Positions 1-12,866 of a DNA stretch of 64,000 nucleotides are shown in pieces. The position numbers and the translations under genes were made by a program. The DNA comes from Rikenellaceae bacterium. GTDB taxonomy: Bacteria > Bacteroidota > Bacteroidia > Bacteroidales > Rikenellaceae. The notes beneath the pieces were generated by a model. The model saw only the letters and a list, made by a program, of their open reading frames with translations, had not been told where the DNA came from and did not search any database. Position 1 is the stretch's first letter; each line of letters begins with the position of its first letter. The DNA lies in the NCBI GenBank assembly GCA_017415005.1, contig JAFQJK010000023.1, positions 30,834 through 94,833 of the forward strand, in the 5' to 3' direction.

Positions 1-323
1 CTTCGGGGCGCGGGATGACGGGCGGGGGTATTCGCCGGAGCTGCCCGGCCGGGCTATGGTAAATGCGCCGCATGATTGCGGCGCTTGGCTTTCCGGGCCA
101 TTCGTTGTGCCCGCACCGCCTGACCTCGCGGGCCTCCTCGCTGTCGCGCTGGCGGATGAGCGGGGCTTTCCGCCTCGGCCGGTGGGCCGGGACCGCGACA
201 GAGTGCGTGTTCGCAGGGCGGAACGGTATTCCTGAATGTGTTGGCAAGGTGTGCCGGGGCGGAGGACCGCCCGGCGTGCAGCTCCGCAGATCGGGGCCGG
301 GGCCGCAGCAGCCGGGTATCCCG
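1..323. other. GC-rich non-coding edge
   Basis: No gene with a recognisable product was found here. The stretch lies downstream of the minus-strand U32 gene and is very GC-rich, so long open frames in it are not informative. No clear terminator with a T-run was seen. Confidence 0.5.
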
Positions 324-1568
324 TTATTGGCTGTCCGCGACCAGCTTGTAGAGCTTGTCGCCGCGGCGCACCAGTCCGGGCGTGCGGATCGAGCAGGTCG
401 AGCCCTGGAGCGCCGTCCCGACCGGCTGCTCGGCTACGCGGATTTCGTCGGCCGTTGTCTCCAGTACGCCGGTCGTCTCGCCCAGGAAGAGCAGTTCGCA
501 GCCCGTTTCGAGCGGCGCGGCCTCGACCTGTACCTCGGCCACCGACAGCTTTTTGAAGAAGTTGGTCACCTTGCCCACATAGACCTTGCGGCGGGTGGCC
601 GACGACCCGTACTCCGAGGTCAGCTCGGGTACCGGGCGTCCGGCGTAGTAGCCTTCCCAGAATCCCCGGTTGAAGACGGTCGCGAGGCGCTCCTTCCACG
701 CGGCCGCGCGCTCGGGCGTGTAGGTCCCGTCGGCGATGGCTCGCAGCGCGCTGTCGTAACATTCGCATACCCGCTTGACGTATTCGGCTCCGCGGGCGCG
801 GCCCTCGATCTTGAGCACGCGCACGCCGGCATCGACGAACCGGTCGAGGAAGTCGATCGTGCAGAGGTCGCGCGGCGAGAGGATATACTTGTTGCCGAGC
901 AGCAGCTCGTCGCCCGTCTCGGCGTCGCGGACGATGTACGAGCGGCGGCAGATCTGGCGGCAGGCGCCCCGGTTGGCCGAGCATCCCTCGGTCATCAGGC
1001 TCAGGTAGCACTTGCCCGAGACGGCCATGCAGAGCGCCCCGTGGGCGAACATCTCGATGCGGATGCGCTCACCGCGCGGGCCGCGGATGTCGCGCGCCTC
1101 GATCTGTTCGCTGATGTGTTTGATCTGGGGGAGCGAGAGCTCGCGAGCCAGCACGACCACGTCGGCATAGGCGGCGTAGAATTGCAGCGTCTCGATGTTC
1201 GAGACGTTGAGCTGGGTCGAGATGTGGACCTCGACGCCGATGCTGCGGGCGTACGCGATGGCGGCCTGGTCCGATGCGATGATGGCGCTGACGCCCTCGG
1301 TCTTGGCCCGGTCGATGATCGCGCGCATGGCCGGCAGGTCGTCGTCGTAGAGCACGGTGTTGACCGTAAGGTAGGTTTTGAGGCCGTGCTCGCGGGCCGT
1401 GGCGACGATGCGCGCGAGGTCGTCGAGCGTGAAGTTGGCCGACGAGCGCGAGCGCATGTTGAGCTCGCCGACCCCGAAGTAGACCGAGTCGGCGCCGCCC
1501 TGTATGGCGGCCATCAGCGACTCGTACGAGCCGGCGGGGGCCATGATCTCTATCTGGTCGCGGGTCAT
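324..1568 (-). CDS. U32 family peptidase-like protein (tRNA hydroxylation type)
   Basis: This 414-residue protein matches the short U32 family. It opens with the family N-terminus (EIMAPAGSYESL, residues 7-18, then GGADSVYFG) and carries the U32 signature around residues 172-190 (EMFAHGALC then SGKCYLS). Cysteines at about 180, 187, 196, 203 and 207 fit the cluster-binding set of this family. Members such as TrhP take part in prephenate-dependent 5-hydroxyuridine formation in tRNA; older annotation as a collagenase-like protease is probably misleading. Length is normal for the short form. It lies 11 bp downstream of the polyprenyl synthetase gene on the same strand, so the two are probably co-transcribed. 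The tRNA role is inferred from the family, not from this sequence. Confidence 0.9.
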   Translation of the reverse strand: MTRDQIEIMAPAGSYESLMAAIQGGADSVYFGVGELNMRSRSSANFTLDDLARIVATAREHGLKTYLTVNTVLYDDDLPAMRAIIDRAKTEGVSAIIASDQAAIAYARSIGVEVHISTQLNVSNIETLQFYAAYADVVVLARELSLPQIKHISEQIEARDIRGPRGERIRIEMFAHGALCMAVSGKCYLSLMTEGCSANRGACRQICRRSYIVRDAETGDELLLGNKYILSPRDLCTIDFLDRFVDAGVRVLKIEGRARGAEYVKRVCECYDSALRAIADGTYTPERAAAWKERLATVFNRGFWEGYYAGRPVPELTSEYGSSATRRKVYVGKVTNFFKKLSVAEVQVEAAPLETGCELLFLGETTGVLETTADEIRVAEQPVGTALQGSTCSIRTPGLVRRGDKLYKLVADSQ

Positions 1569-1579
1569 GCTGTGCGAGG

Positions 1580-2554
1580 TTATTTCTGGCGGTTCATCAA
1601 TCCGAGGGCCAGCTCGCGGAGCGGAGCCTTGCGTGCGGCGTCGAGCGGCAGGCTGTCGAGGGCCTCGAGCGAGCGGTCGAAGTATGCGGTCACCTGCCGC
1701 TCGGTCAGCTCGCGGACGCCGAGTGCGTCGTAGATCGCGCGCACGCGGACGAACTTGTCGTCCGGGTCGATCCGCCGGTCGGCCATGATCAGCGCCAGGT
1801 CCTTTTTCGTTTTGGTCGGGGCGAGGGCCAGCGTCGAGGCCAGCAGGTAGGTCTTTTTGTTGCAGGCGATGTCGCCGCCCACGGCCTTGCCGAGCACCGC
1901 CGGGTCGCCGTAGGTGTCGAGCAGGTCGTCCTGGAGCTGGAAGGCGATGCCGAGGTCCGTGCCGAAGCGGGCCAGCGTCGCGGCCTCGCTCTCCGATGCC
2001 CCTCCGATGAGGGCTCCGATGCGGAGCGCGCCGGCGATGAGCGCGCCGGTCTTGAGGGCGATCATGCGCAGGTACTCGTCGGTGGTGACGTCGTTACGCG
2101 ATTCGAAGTCCATGTCGTATTGCTGCCCTTCGCACACCTCGAGCGCCATTGTGTTGAACACCCCGGTCACGGCCGGCAATGTCGCGGCCGGCGACTGCAT
2201 GAGCAGCCGGTAGGCCTGGATCAGCATGGCATCGCCCGAGAGGATGGCCGTACTTGGGCTCCAGCGAACGTGCACGGTGGGCTTGCCGCGGCGCGTGGGC
2301 GCGTTGTCCATGATGTCGTCGTGGAGCAGCGTGAAGTTGTGGAATACCTCCGTGGCGGTCGCTGCGGGGAGTGCCGCGCGCGGATCGCCTCCCAGCAGGT
2401 CGCAGGCCATGAGCAACATGAGCGGCCGGATACGCTTGCCGCCCTCCTCGAGCGTATAGACGATCGGGGCGTAAAGTCCTTCGGGCTGGGCCGGCAGGGC
2501 CATATGTCGCAGGGCGTGCTCGATCATCGCGCCCAGTTCTTCTCGTGTGTGCAT
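1580..2554 (-). CDS. Polyprenyl (isoprenyl) diphosphate synthase
   Basis: A 324-residue trans-prenyltransferase that condenses isopentenyl diphosphate onto an allylic diphosphate. Both aspartate-rich motifs are intact: DDIMD at about residues 79-83, followed by the RR of TRRGK, and DDLLD at about 209-213. The GGKRIRP motif for diphosphate binding is at about 38-44. The start at MHTREE is preferred because family members begin near there; an in-frame ATG 12 codons upstream (2590) is possible. The product could be geranylgeranyl or longer-chain diphosphate for quinones or undecaprenyl carrier; chain length cannot be read from these motifs. The gene precedes the U32 gene by 11 bp. Confidence 0.9.
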   Translation of the reverse strand: MHTREELGAMIEHALRHMALPAQPEGLYAPIVYTLEEGGKRIRPLMLLMACDLLGGDPRAALPAATATEVFHNFTLLHDDIMDNAPTRRGKPTVHVRWSPSTAILSGDAMLIQAYRLLMQSPAATLPAVTGVFNTMALEVCEGQQYDMDFESRNDVTTDEYLRMIALKTGALIAGALRIGALIGGASESEAATLARFGTDLGIAFQLQDDLLDTYGDPAVLGKAVGGDIACNKKTYLLASTLALAPTKTKKDLALIMADRRIDPDDKFVRVRAIYDALGVRELTERQVTAYFDRSLEALDSLPLDAARKAPLRELALGLMNRQK

Positions 2555-2790
2555 AGGCAGGTCGTAAAGATTGTCCGGCAAAGATAACAAGAAAGCCCGG
2601 ATTTGCCAATCCGGCCGACGGACAGCGCCGATGGCCCGGGGCGTGCGGTCGCAGGCACTTTTGGAGAGGACTTTGCTTGTGAAAATCCGGAGAGCGGTGC
2701 CCGTAATCCGATAAAATGTATAAATTTGTTACAGCGTGTGCCGCGGGTGCTTCCCGCAGTATGGGCACACCGGTTAAAACAGTATCTGCC

Positions 2791-3756
2791 ATGAAGAAAA
2801 AAATAGCCGTCGGGATCGACATCGGCGGGACCAACAGCGCGTTCGGGCTGGTCGACCAGGAGGGGAATATGTACGGCGAGTCGGTGATGTCGACGCGTAA
2901 CTATCCCGATCCCGACCAGTTCGTCGAGGAGATGTATATCGGGATACAGACGCTGCTCAAGGCGCTCGATTTTGCGTATGAGCTTGTAGGTGTCGGGATC
3001 GGCGCGCCGAACGCCAACCATTTCCGCGGGACGATCGAGAACGCCGCCAATATCGTATGGCGTGGGGTCGTGCCGATCGTCGAGAAGTTCAGGCGGTTCT
3101 TCCCGAACATGCCGGTCATCATAACCAACGACGCCAAGGCGGCGGCCGTGGGCGAGATGGTCTTCGGCGGTGCGCGCGGCATGAAGGACTTTATCGTGAT
3201 CACGCTCGGCACGGGTTTGGGCAGCGGGTTCGTGGTGGGCGGCCAGATCGTTTACGGGCACGACAGCTTTGCCGGCGAGCTGGGCCACGTGATCGTCAAC
3301 CGTACTGGGCGCGTTTGCGGCTGCGGGCGTAAGGGGTGCCTCGAGACCTACGTTTCGGCCACGGGGATCAAGCGTACGGTCTTCAAGCTGATCGCCGACC
3401 ATACCGACGACAGCGAGTTCCGGCGCATCAGCTACAACGAGCTGACGGCCGAGATGATCACCAAGGCGGCCCTGAACGGCGACCCGATCGCCATCGAGGC
3501 CTACGAGTATACGGGCATGCTGCTGGGGCAGGCGCTGGCCGATGCGGTGGCGATCACCTCTCCCGAGGCGATCTTCCTGTTCGGCGGTCTGGCCAAGGCG
3601 GGCAAGTACCTGTTCGAGCCGACCAAGAAGTATATGGAGATGCATATGCTGACGGCCTTCCGCAACAAGGTGAAGCTGCTGCCCTCGGGTATCGCGGGCA
3701 AGAACGCGGCGATCCTCGGCGCCTCGGCGCTGATCTGGCAGGCGCATAACGCGTAG
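2791..3756 (+). CDS. ROK family glucokinase / sugar kinase
   Basis: A 321-residue ROK kinase that likely phosphorylates glucose or a related hexose with ATP. The phosphate-binding motif DIGGTN is at residues 10-15, the catalytic aspartate in TNDA at 114, the sugar-binding ELGH at 163-166, and the ROK zinc motif CGCGRKGC at 176-183. An in-frame ATG lies 75 bp upstream, but family alignment starts at MKKKIAVGID, so 2791 is chosen. No N-terminal helix-turn-helix is present, so it is an enzyme rather than a ROK repressor. A clean 12-bp terminator hairpin follows at 3797-3831, so it appears to be monocistronic. Substrate within the hexoses is not certain. Confidence 0.9.
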   Translation: MKKKIAVGIDIGGTNSAFGLVDQEGNMYGESVMSTRNYPDPDQFVEEMYIGIQTLLKALDFAYELVGVGIGAPNANHFRGTIENAANIVWRGVVPIVEKFRRFFPNMPVIITNDAKAAAVGEMVFGGARGMKDFIVITLGTGLGSGFVVGGQIVYGHDSFAGELGHVIVNRTGRVCGCGRKGCLETYVSATGIKRTVFKLIADHTDDSEFRRISYNELTAEMITKAALNGDPIAIEAYEYTGMLLGQALADAVAITSPEAIFLFGGLAKAGKYLFEPTKKYMEMHMLTAFRNKVKLLPSGIAGKNAAILGASALIWQAHNA

Positions 3757-3796
3757 GCGGCCGGAGTGGGCCCGGTCCCCGGGCATAGGCTTTTTG

Positions 3797-3831
3797 CGGG
3801 CTGTGGCGGATCGTTCGCCACAGCCCGTTTT
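3797..3831 (+). terminator. Rho-independent terminator after the ROK kinase
   Basis: A perfect 12-bp stem (CGGGCTGTGGCG paired with CGCCACAGCCCG) with a 7-base loop is followed by TTTT, 40 bp after the kinase stop codon. Confidence 0.85.
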
Positions 3832-3951
3832 GGCTTGTGTGCCGTGGCGCGCGTGTCCTGCGGCGTATGGCCGTCCCTGCCGCCTTTTGCGGGACGATGT
3901 ATAATTTCAGGATTTCCTGTGGCGAGGGTGAAAATATATGGAAAAAATGAT

Positions 3952-3959
3952 TACATTTG
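3952..3959 (+). promoter_or_regulatory. Candidate -7 element upstream of lipA
   Basis: TACATTTG fits the Bacteroidota -7 consensus TAnnTTTG and lies 28 bp before the chosen lipA start, inside a short AT-rich leader. No good TTTG -33 box at 19-21 bp spacing was seen, so the call rests on one box. Confidence 0.45.
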
Positions 3960-3987
3960 TCTCAATTGGAAAAATAATAAAACCTCA

Positions 3988-4872
3988 ATGCCTAAAGTCT
4001 ATGATGAGGTAACCACGCATACAAAACCCGAATGGCTCAAGATCAGGCTCCACAGTAGCGAAGGCTACGGGGAGGTCGCCCGCATCGTGGGGGAGCACCG
4101 GCTGCATACGATATGCAGCAGCGGCATGTGTCCCAACAAGGCGGAATGCTGGAGCAGGCGTACGGCGACATTGATGATCCTGGGCGAGGTTTGTACCCGC
4201 GCATGCCGGTTCTGTGCCACAGTCACAGGCCGACCGTTACCGCCGGACCCCGCCGAGCCGCGGCAGGTGGCCGAGTCTATCCGTCTGATGGGCCTGCGCC
4301 ATGCCGTGATCACGTCTGTCACGAGGGACGACCTCGCTGACAGAGGGGTTGCGCATTGGGCCGACGTGATCCGTCGTGTCCGAGAGGTGAATCCCGATAC
4401 GACCATAGAGGTACTGGTCCCCGATTTCGACGGCCGGGCCGATCTGCTGGACGCTGTCCTTGCGGCCGGGCCCGACATCGTGGGGCACAACATCGAGACC
4501 GTGCGGCGGCTCACCCCCCGGGTGCGCAGCCGGGCGCGCTACGACGTGTCGCTGGGTGTGCTGCGCTACCTTGCGGCGCGGGGCGCTGTGGTCAAAAGCG
4601 GATTGATGGCGGGTCTGGGCGAGACGCAGGACGAGGTGCTGGAGGCGTTCGACGACTTGCGTGCGGCCGGCTGCCGTATCGTAACGGTCGGGCAGTATCT
4701 GCAGCCGACGCGGGCGCATATGCCGGTGGCGGCCTATGTGACGCCCGGGGGCTTCGCATGGTACCGCGAGCAGGCACTGGCCCGGGGGTTCGATTATGCC
4801 GAGTGCGGGCCGCTGGTCCGTTCGTCCTATATGGCCGAACGGGCGCTGGACGCCTGCCGGGGCCCAAAATAA
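3988..4872 (+). CDS. lipA: Lipoyl synthase LipA
   Basis: A 294-residue radical SAM enzyme that inserts two sulfur atoms into protein-bound octanoyl groups to make lipoyl cofactor. The auxiliary [4Fe-4S] cluster cysteines are C43, C48 and C54 (CSSGMCPNKAECW), and the radical SAM cluster is C69, C73 and C76 (CTRACRFC). The conserved C-terminal RSSYMAE motif, whose serine ligates the auxiliary cluster, is present. The reading frame is open further upstream, but that part has no family similarity and overlaps the glucokinase terminator; the ATG at MPKVYDE follows the AT-rich leader. lipB starts 7 bp after the stop codon, so the two form an operon. Confidence 0.96.
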   Translation: MPKVYDEVTTHTKPEWLKIRLHSSEGYGEVARIVGEHRLHTICSSGMCPNKAECWSRRTATLMILGEVCTRACRFCATVTGRPLPPDPAEPRQVAESIRLMGLRHAVITSVTRDDLADRGVAHWADVIRRVREVNPDTTIEVLVPDFDGRADLLDAVLAAGPDIVGHNIETVRRLTPRVRSRARYDVSLGVLRYLAARGAVVKSGLMAGLGETQDEVLEAFDDLRAAGCRIVTVGQYLQPTRAHMPVAAYVTPGGFAWYREQALARGFDYAECGPLVRSSYMAERALDACRGPK

Positions 4873-4879
4873 CGCGGCT

Positions 4880-5659
4880 ATGGAACGCGTTGTACTGGAA
4901 GATGCCGGTCTTGTCGGCTATGCCGCGTGCTTTGCCAGGCAGCGGGAGCTGTTCGATCGGTTGGTGAGCGGTAAAGTCCGGGAGTCCGGCTGCGAGGCGG
5001 GCGATGGGTGCCCCGATGCCGGGTACGGACAGGAGGACAGGCCGTGCGATAGCGGAGCCTGTCCGGCCGGATCGCCGGACCGGGGCGTGGCCCCGGCGAC
5101 GCAGGTGCTGATCCTGTGCGAGCATCCGGCGGTCTATACGCTGGGCAAGAGCGGCCATGAGGGTAACCTGCTGGTCGATGAAACGTTCTTACGTAAGATA
5201 AACGCCTCCTACTACCGGACCGACCGTGGCGGTGATATCACGTTCCACGGTCCGGGTCAGCTCGTCGGCTATCCGATCCTCGACCTGGAGCGGCTCGGTC
5301 TCGGACTGAGGGAGTACGTCGATCTCCTCGAGGAGGCGGTGATCGCCACGGCGGCCGATTACGGCATCGGGGCCGGAAGGCTCGCCGGCGCAACGGGCGT
5401 CTGGGTCGGGGCCGGCGGCGCGAGGCCGCGCAAGCTTTGCGCGATCGGAGTGCGGAGTTCGCGCTACGTGACGATGCACGGGTTCGCGCTCAACGTCACG
5501 ACGGATCTCGGCTATTTCGGGTATATCAACCCGTGCGGGTTCACCGACAAGGGGGTGACCTCGCTCGCGGCCGAGCTGGGGCGGGCGGTGATGATGGATG
5601 AGGTGAAGGTGCGATACGGCCGGCATTTCGCCCGGCTGTTCGGCGTGGAGTTGGAGTAG
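4880..5659 (+). CDS. lipB: Octanoyltransferase LipB with an unusual insertion
   Basis: A 259-residue octanoyl-ACP:protein N-octanoyltransferase that supplies the octanoyl groups used by LipA. The signature RGGDITFHGPGQLVGYP is at about 117-132, the catalytic lysine is K185 (PRKLCAIG) and the thioester-forming cysteine is C219 (NPCGFTDKGVTSL). Between the N-terminal helix and the LILCEHP strand there is an insertion of roughly 30-40 residues (about 33-72), rich in Gly, Asp, Pro and with cysteines at 38, 44, 56 and 61; I do not expect it in family members. The rest of the catalytic core looks intact. The start at MERVVLED directly follows the lipA stop codon by 7 bp. Confidence 0.94.
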   Translation: MERVVLEDAGLVGYAACFARQRELFDRLVSGKVRESGCEAGDGCPDAGYGQEDRPCDSGACPAGSPDRGVAPATQVLILCEHPAVYTLGKSGHEGNLLVDETFLRKINASYYRTDRGGDITFHGPGQLVGYPILDLERLGLGLREYVDLLEEAVIATAADYGIGAGRLAGATGVWVGAGGARPRKLCAIGVRSSRYVTMHGFALNVTTDLGYFGYINPCGFTDKGVTSLAAELGRAVMMDEVKVRYGRHFARLFGVELE

Positions 5660-5802
5660 GCCCCCAGGCCGTTATGGTGGCGCGGGGCTGTGGAGCGACG
5701 ACGGGCGGGATGCCTGCCCGGAGGCCGGAGCGAAGGAGACGGAGCGCGGGCGGCCGCATGAGATTGATAAAAATATTTAAAAAATAATAAATCAATAAAG
5801 TT

Positions 5803-7569
5803 ATGCCAGCAGACAAAAGATGGGTAATCAAACCGCAGGGTGATCCGCAGAAGGTGGCCGCGCTGGCCGCCTCGCTGGGCATCGCTCCCGCGCTTGCCAA
5901 TCTGCTTGTCCAGCGGGGCATCGAAACGGAAGAGGAGGCGACGCGGTTTTTCAACCCCCGGTTGGAGGACCTGCACGATCCGTTCCTGATGACGGACATG
6001 GACCGTGCCGACAGCCGAATCGAGGAGGCGGTAAGCCGTAATGAGCGCATTATGGTTTACGGCGATTATGACGTGGACGGGACGACGGCCGTCGCGCTGG
6101 TCTATTCGTTCCTGAGGCGGATGGGCCACAAGGAGCTGTCGTTCTACATCCCCGACCGCTATACCGAGGGGTACGGGGTGTCGCTCAAGGGCATCGACTA
6201 TGCCGCTGAGCACAATGTGGGCCTCATCATAACGCTCGATTGCGGGATCAAGGCGGTCGAGAAGATCGCGTATGCCAAATCGAAGGGAATCGATTTCATC
6301 ATCTGTGACCACCACCTGCCCGGCGACGAGATCCCGGCGGCCGTGGCGGTGCTCGACCCCAAGCGGGCCGACTGCCGCTACCCGTTCAGGGAGCTCTCGG
6401 GCTGCGGGGTCGGTTTCAAGATGCTGCAGGGCTACTGCCAGTACAAGAACATTCCTTTCTCCGAAGTCGAGCGCCTGTTGGATCTCGTAGTGGTGAGCAT
6501 CGCATCCGACATTGTGCCCCTGGTGGGCGAAAACCGCATTCTGGCCTATTACGGGCTGCAGCGGCTCAATGAGAAGCCCGGCAAGGGCCTCCAGTCGATC
6601 ATCAAGATATGCGGACTGGAGAAGCACAACATCACCATCGACGATATCGTCTTCAAGATCGGGCCGCGTATCAACGCTGCGGGCCGCATGGAGGTCGATT
6701 CGGAGGGGGCGACGGCGGCCCACTCGGGCGGCCACACGGCCGTCTACCTGATGGTGGCGCGCGACGAGGAGGTGGCCGAGCAGTACGGCAACTTCATCGA
6801 CACCTGCAACCAGGATCGCAAGAGCATCGACCGTTCGATCACGCTCGAGGCGCACCAGTTCATCGAGAGCCGTCCCGACCTCAAGAAGCTCAAGAGCACG
6901 GTGATCTATAATCCGAGCTGGATGAAGGGCATCGTGGGTATCGTCGCCTCGCGGCTGATCGAGACCTACTACCGCCCGACCGTGGTGCTGACCAAGAGCA
7001 ACGGGCTGGCTACGGGCTCGGCCCGCAGCGTGCCGGGCTTCGATCTCTACCAGGCGGTCGAGTCGTGCGCCGACCTGCTCGAGAATTTCGGCGGCCACAC
7101 CTATGCGGCGGGCCTGACGATGAAGCCCGAGAACGTCGACGAGTTTACGCGCCGTTTCCACGCCTATGTCGAACAGCATATCGATCCGGCGATGCTCGTG
7201 CCCCAGGTCGACATCGATTCGACGCTGCTGTTCAGCGACATTACCCCGGCGTTCCGTGCTACGCTCTGCCGCTTCCAGCCGTTCGGGCCGGGCAACAACG
7301 CGCCGGTCTTCGTGACGCGCGGGGTGAGCAACCGGGGCGATGCCCGGCTGGTCGGCGCCGAGCAGGAGCACCTCAAGATGGACCTGATGCAGAACGAGAA
7401 GCCCAACACGACGATCGCAGCCATCGCGTTCCAGCAGCCGACCCTCTATGAGTACGTGCGTGCGGGGCGTCCGATCGACGTTTGCTATACGGTGGTCGAG
7501 AACCACTACCGCGGGACGGTGACCCCGCAGCTCCGCATCAAGGACATCAAGAAGTCGCGTCCGCAGTAG
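5803..7569 (+). CDS. recJ: Single-stranded-DNA exonuclease RecJ
   Basis: A 588-residue 5'-to-3' single-strand exonuclease of the DHH family, used in recombination and mismatch repair. Motif I YGDYDVDG is at residues 86-93 and the DHH motif at 169-171 (CDHHLPGDE), both metal-binding. The DHHA1 motif region is present around residues 410-425 (SGSARSVPG-like: ATGSARSVPGFDL), and an OB-fold C-terminal part follows (FQPFGPGNNAPVF). Length is usual. The start codon follows a 40-bp strongly AT-rich leader, typical for genes of this phylum that lack a Shine-Dalgarno sequence. Confidence 0.95.
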   Translation: MPADKRWVIKPQGDPQKVAALAASLGIAPALANLLVQRGIETEEEATRFFNPRLEDLHDPFLMTDMDRADSRIEEAVSRNERIMVYGDYDVDGTTAVALVYSFLRRMGHKELSFYIPDRYTEGYGVSLKGIDYAAEHNVGLIITLDCGIKAVEKIAYAKSKGIDFIICDHHLPGDEIPAAVAVLDPKRADCRYPFRELSGCGVGFKMLQGYCQYKNIPFSEVERLLDLVVVSIASDIVPLVGENRILAYYGLQRLNEKPGKGLQSIIKICGLEKHNITIDDIVFKIGPRINAAGRMEVDSEGATAAHSGGHTAVYLMVARDEEVAEQYGNFIDTCNQDRKSIDRSITLEAHQFIESRPDLKKLKSTVIYNPSWMKGIVGIVASRLIETYYRPTVVLTKSNGLATGSARSVPGFDLYQAVESCADLLENFGGHTYAAGLTMKPENVDEFTRRFHAYVEQHIDPAMLVPQVDIDSTLLFSDITPAFRATLCRFQPFGPGNNAPVFVTRGVSNRGDARLVGAEQEHLKMDLMQNEKPNTTIAAIAFQQPTLYEYVRAGRPIDVCYTVVENHYRGTVTPQLRIKDIKKSRPQ

Positions 7570-8068
7570 CGGACCCGCCCGGGTCTCGGGGTGCCGCTGC
7601 ATTGCGGGCGGAGTTGCGCGGGCAGGTTTCTGTGCGGAATACGGCTTGAGCCGATGAGGCGACCTGTGACGAGGCAGGGTATAACCAAACAGGGGGGGGC
7701 GGCCATTCGGCCGTTCCCCTCTTGTTTGGTACAGTATGCGTGATTGCGCGTCCGTGTCCGGTAGCTCATGGATTTTCCGCTCGATCTCGTCGGCGATCAC
7801 TGGCTCGTCGGCTCCTGCGCATGGCATGCGACATGTAGCAGCAGACAGCCGGGCAGGCTGGGAATAGGTCTCACCGGAATACGGGTTTTAGGGGTCATAT
7901 TAGTTCAAGGATGGATATTCCGGATTCGGGGCAGGATCGGCGGTGGCTTTTCGTTGCCTTTATGTGTTATTGTTGTGCCGTGAATAACGTATTTTAGTGA
8001 CGTAATATCGCATTTTGGCTAAATTCTATTAATTTTGCTTGTGAGGAACTGATAATCCGAGGTCTGTT
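7570..8068. other. Intergenic region with one large hairpin
   Basis: About 500 bp between recJ and the DUF2851 gene. It holds the imperfect hairpin at 7684-7730 and a possible -7 promoter box TAATTTTG at 8030-8037, 31 bp before the next start. Short frames in this stretch show no recognisable protein. Confidence 0.5.
7684..7730. repeat. Long imperfect inverted repeat downstream of recJ
   Basis: An arm beginning ACCAAACAGGGG pairs with an arm ending TTGTTTGGT; the inner stem is GGCC-ATTC-GGCC. The stem is about 20 bp with a few mismatches in the G-rich part. No T-run follows on either strand, so it may be a processing or rho-linked 3' end rather than a standard terminator. Confidence 0.6.
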
Positions 8069-9352
8069 ATGGAGAATCCCGTGGATGCCGACCTGCTCGC
8101 CCTCGTCTGGCGTGAGCGTATGTTTGCCGCAGACGCGCTGGAGACGGTCGACGGCCGCCCGGTCACGATCGTCGGCCGGGGCGAGTGTGCCGGTTCGCCG
8201 GATGTGTTCACCGGCTGCGAGGTGGTCATCGACGGGACGTCGTGCCGCGGCGACGTGCTGCTCAGTTGCGGCGAGCTGCCGGCGCTCCGGTATGGACGCA
8301 GTGGCTGTGCGGACAGCGCCGTGCTTCAGGTGGTGCCCGAGCGGACCGGCTTTGTCTGCCGCAGCGACGGGTCGTTCGTGCCCCAGCTCGTGGTCGAATG
8401 CCCTGTCGAGGCAGCTTGTACCTATGAGCGGCTGAGGAGGGAGAGCCGGTCGTTCCGCTGCTCTTACCATATCGGCTCGCTCGACGGCTTCCGCCGCGAG
8501 ACGCTGTTCACGCGCCTGTCGCTCGAGCGGCTCGAACGCAAGTACGGCGATGTGATGGCGATCCATGCCGCTGTCGACCGCAACTGGAACGAGACGTTCT
8601 ATATCCTGCTGCTGCGCTCGATGGGGGCCAATACCCATAAAGAGATGTTCACGCGGCTGGCCTATGCCGTACCCTATGTATATGTCACGCGTGAGCGGAC
8701 CTCGCTCCGGTCGGTCGAGGCGATGCTGCTCGGTGGCGCGGGCTTGCTCGAGGGGCCTGCCGACGACGAGTATACGCGTATGCTGCGCGAGGAGTTCGAT
8801 TACCTTCGGCGCAAGTACGATATCCGGCCGTTGCGCCATATGGGCTGGCGGGAGGGGCACGCCAACCCGGGAGGCCTCCCGGTGTTGCGCATTGCGCAGC
8901 TCGCCGCATTCCTGTCGACGCAGGAGTTCGTCTTTTCGAACATCGTGGCCTGCCGGACGCCCGACGACGTGCACCGCCTGTTTCGGGCCGAGGCCTCGGC
9001 ATACTGGACCGACCATTTCGTGATGGGGCAGCCGGCCGGCAGGCCCACGCCCAAGCGGATGGGCGAGATGATCGTCGATATCCTGGGGATCAACCTGGTT
9101 GTGCCGCTGTTGTTCGCTTACGGTTCGGAGACGGGCGAAGAGGCCCTGCGCGAGGCGGCTGTCGACCTGCTCGGGCAGATCGCGCCCGAGCGCAACCGGA
9201 TCATCAAAGGCTGGGCGCACGAGGGCGTGTCGCCGGCCACGGCTTTTGAGTCACAGGCCCTGATCCAGCTTTACCGCACCTATTGCGAGCCCCGCCGCTG
9301 CGCCGCCTGCCCTGTCGGGCGCCCCGTGCTCCGCCAGTCGGTAGGGCTCTGA
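8069..9352 (+). CDS. DUF2851 family protein
   Basis: A 427-residue protein of the DUF2851 family, which is largely limited to Bacteroidota and has no established function. Recognisable family parts are the [15 protein letters not shown] segment at about 170-184, [11 protein letters not shown], and the [19 protein letters not shown] segment at about 270-288, which matches the family's RPxNFPxIRIAQ-like core. No signal peptide or membrane segment is seen, so it is probably cytoplasmic. The C-terminus contains a cysteine pair (RRCAACPVG) close to the end. secA starts about 150 bp downstream on the same strand. Role unknown. Confidence 0.8.
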   Translation: MENPVDADLLALVWRERMFAADALETVDGRPVTIVGRGECAGSPDVFTGCEVVIDGTSCRGDVLLSCGELPALRYGRSGCADSAVLQVVPERTGFVCRSDGSFVPQLVVECPVEAACTYERLRRESRSFRCSYHIGSLDGFRRETLFTRLSLERLERKYGDVMAIHAAVDRNWNETFYILLLRSMGANTHKEMFTRLAYAVPYVYVTRERTSLRSVEAMLLGGAGLLEGPADDEYTRMLREEFDYLRRKYDIRPLRHMGWREGHANPGGLPVLRIAQLAAFLSTQEFVFSNIVACRTPDDVHRLFRAEASAYWTDHFVMGQPAGRPTPKRMGEMIVDILGINLVVPLLFAYGSETGEEALREAAVDLLGQIAPERNRIIKGWAHEGVSPATAFESQALIQLYRTYCEPRRCAACPVGRPVLRQSVGL

Positions 9353-9504
9353 GCGACCGGTGTTTTCCGGATAAAGAAAATCTGCACAAAATCGTACCGG
9401 GCGGCGGTTTCTCGCCAAAATTTCGTATTTTTACCCGTCCTTCCGGCAGTGTGAGCCAGGCTGCCGCGGAGGGGTATTTTTTATTCATTGAAAAACAATC
9501 TGTT

Positions 9505-12801
<3,297 letters not shown>

Positions 12802-12837
12802 CGCGCTGTCGCAGCAGCGACCTGTGGAGTCGACGAT

Positions 12838-12866
12838 AAGGCCGCCCCGAAAGGGGCGGCCTTTAA
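12838..12866 (+). terminator. Rho-independent terminator after secA
   Basis: Stem AAGGCCGCCCC with a GAAA tetraloop and GGGGCGGCCTTT, 37 bp after the secA stop codon. Confidence 0.9.

Noticed and set aside
63..1733. 556-codon open frame on the plus strand over the U32 gene
   Set aside because: It is antisense to a clear U32 protein and has no family features; GC-rich codons keep it open.
5512..7827. 771-codon frame antisense to recJ
   Set aside because: Composition shadow of recJ; runs through intergenic DNA on both sides.
7768..7983. 71-codon frame between recJ and DUF2851
   Set aside because: No family, no promoter; likely non-coding.
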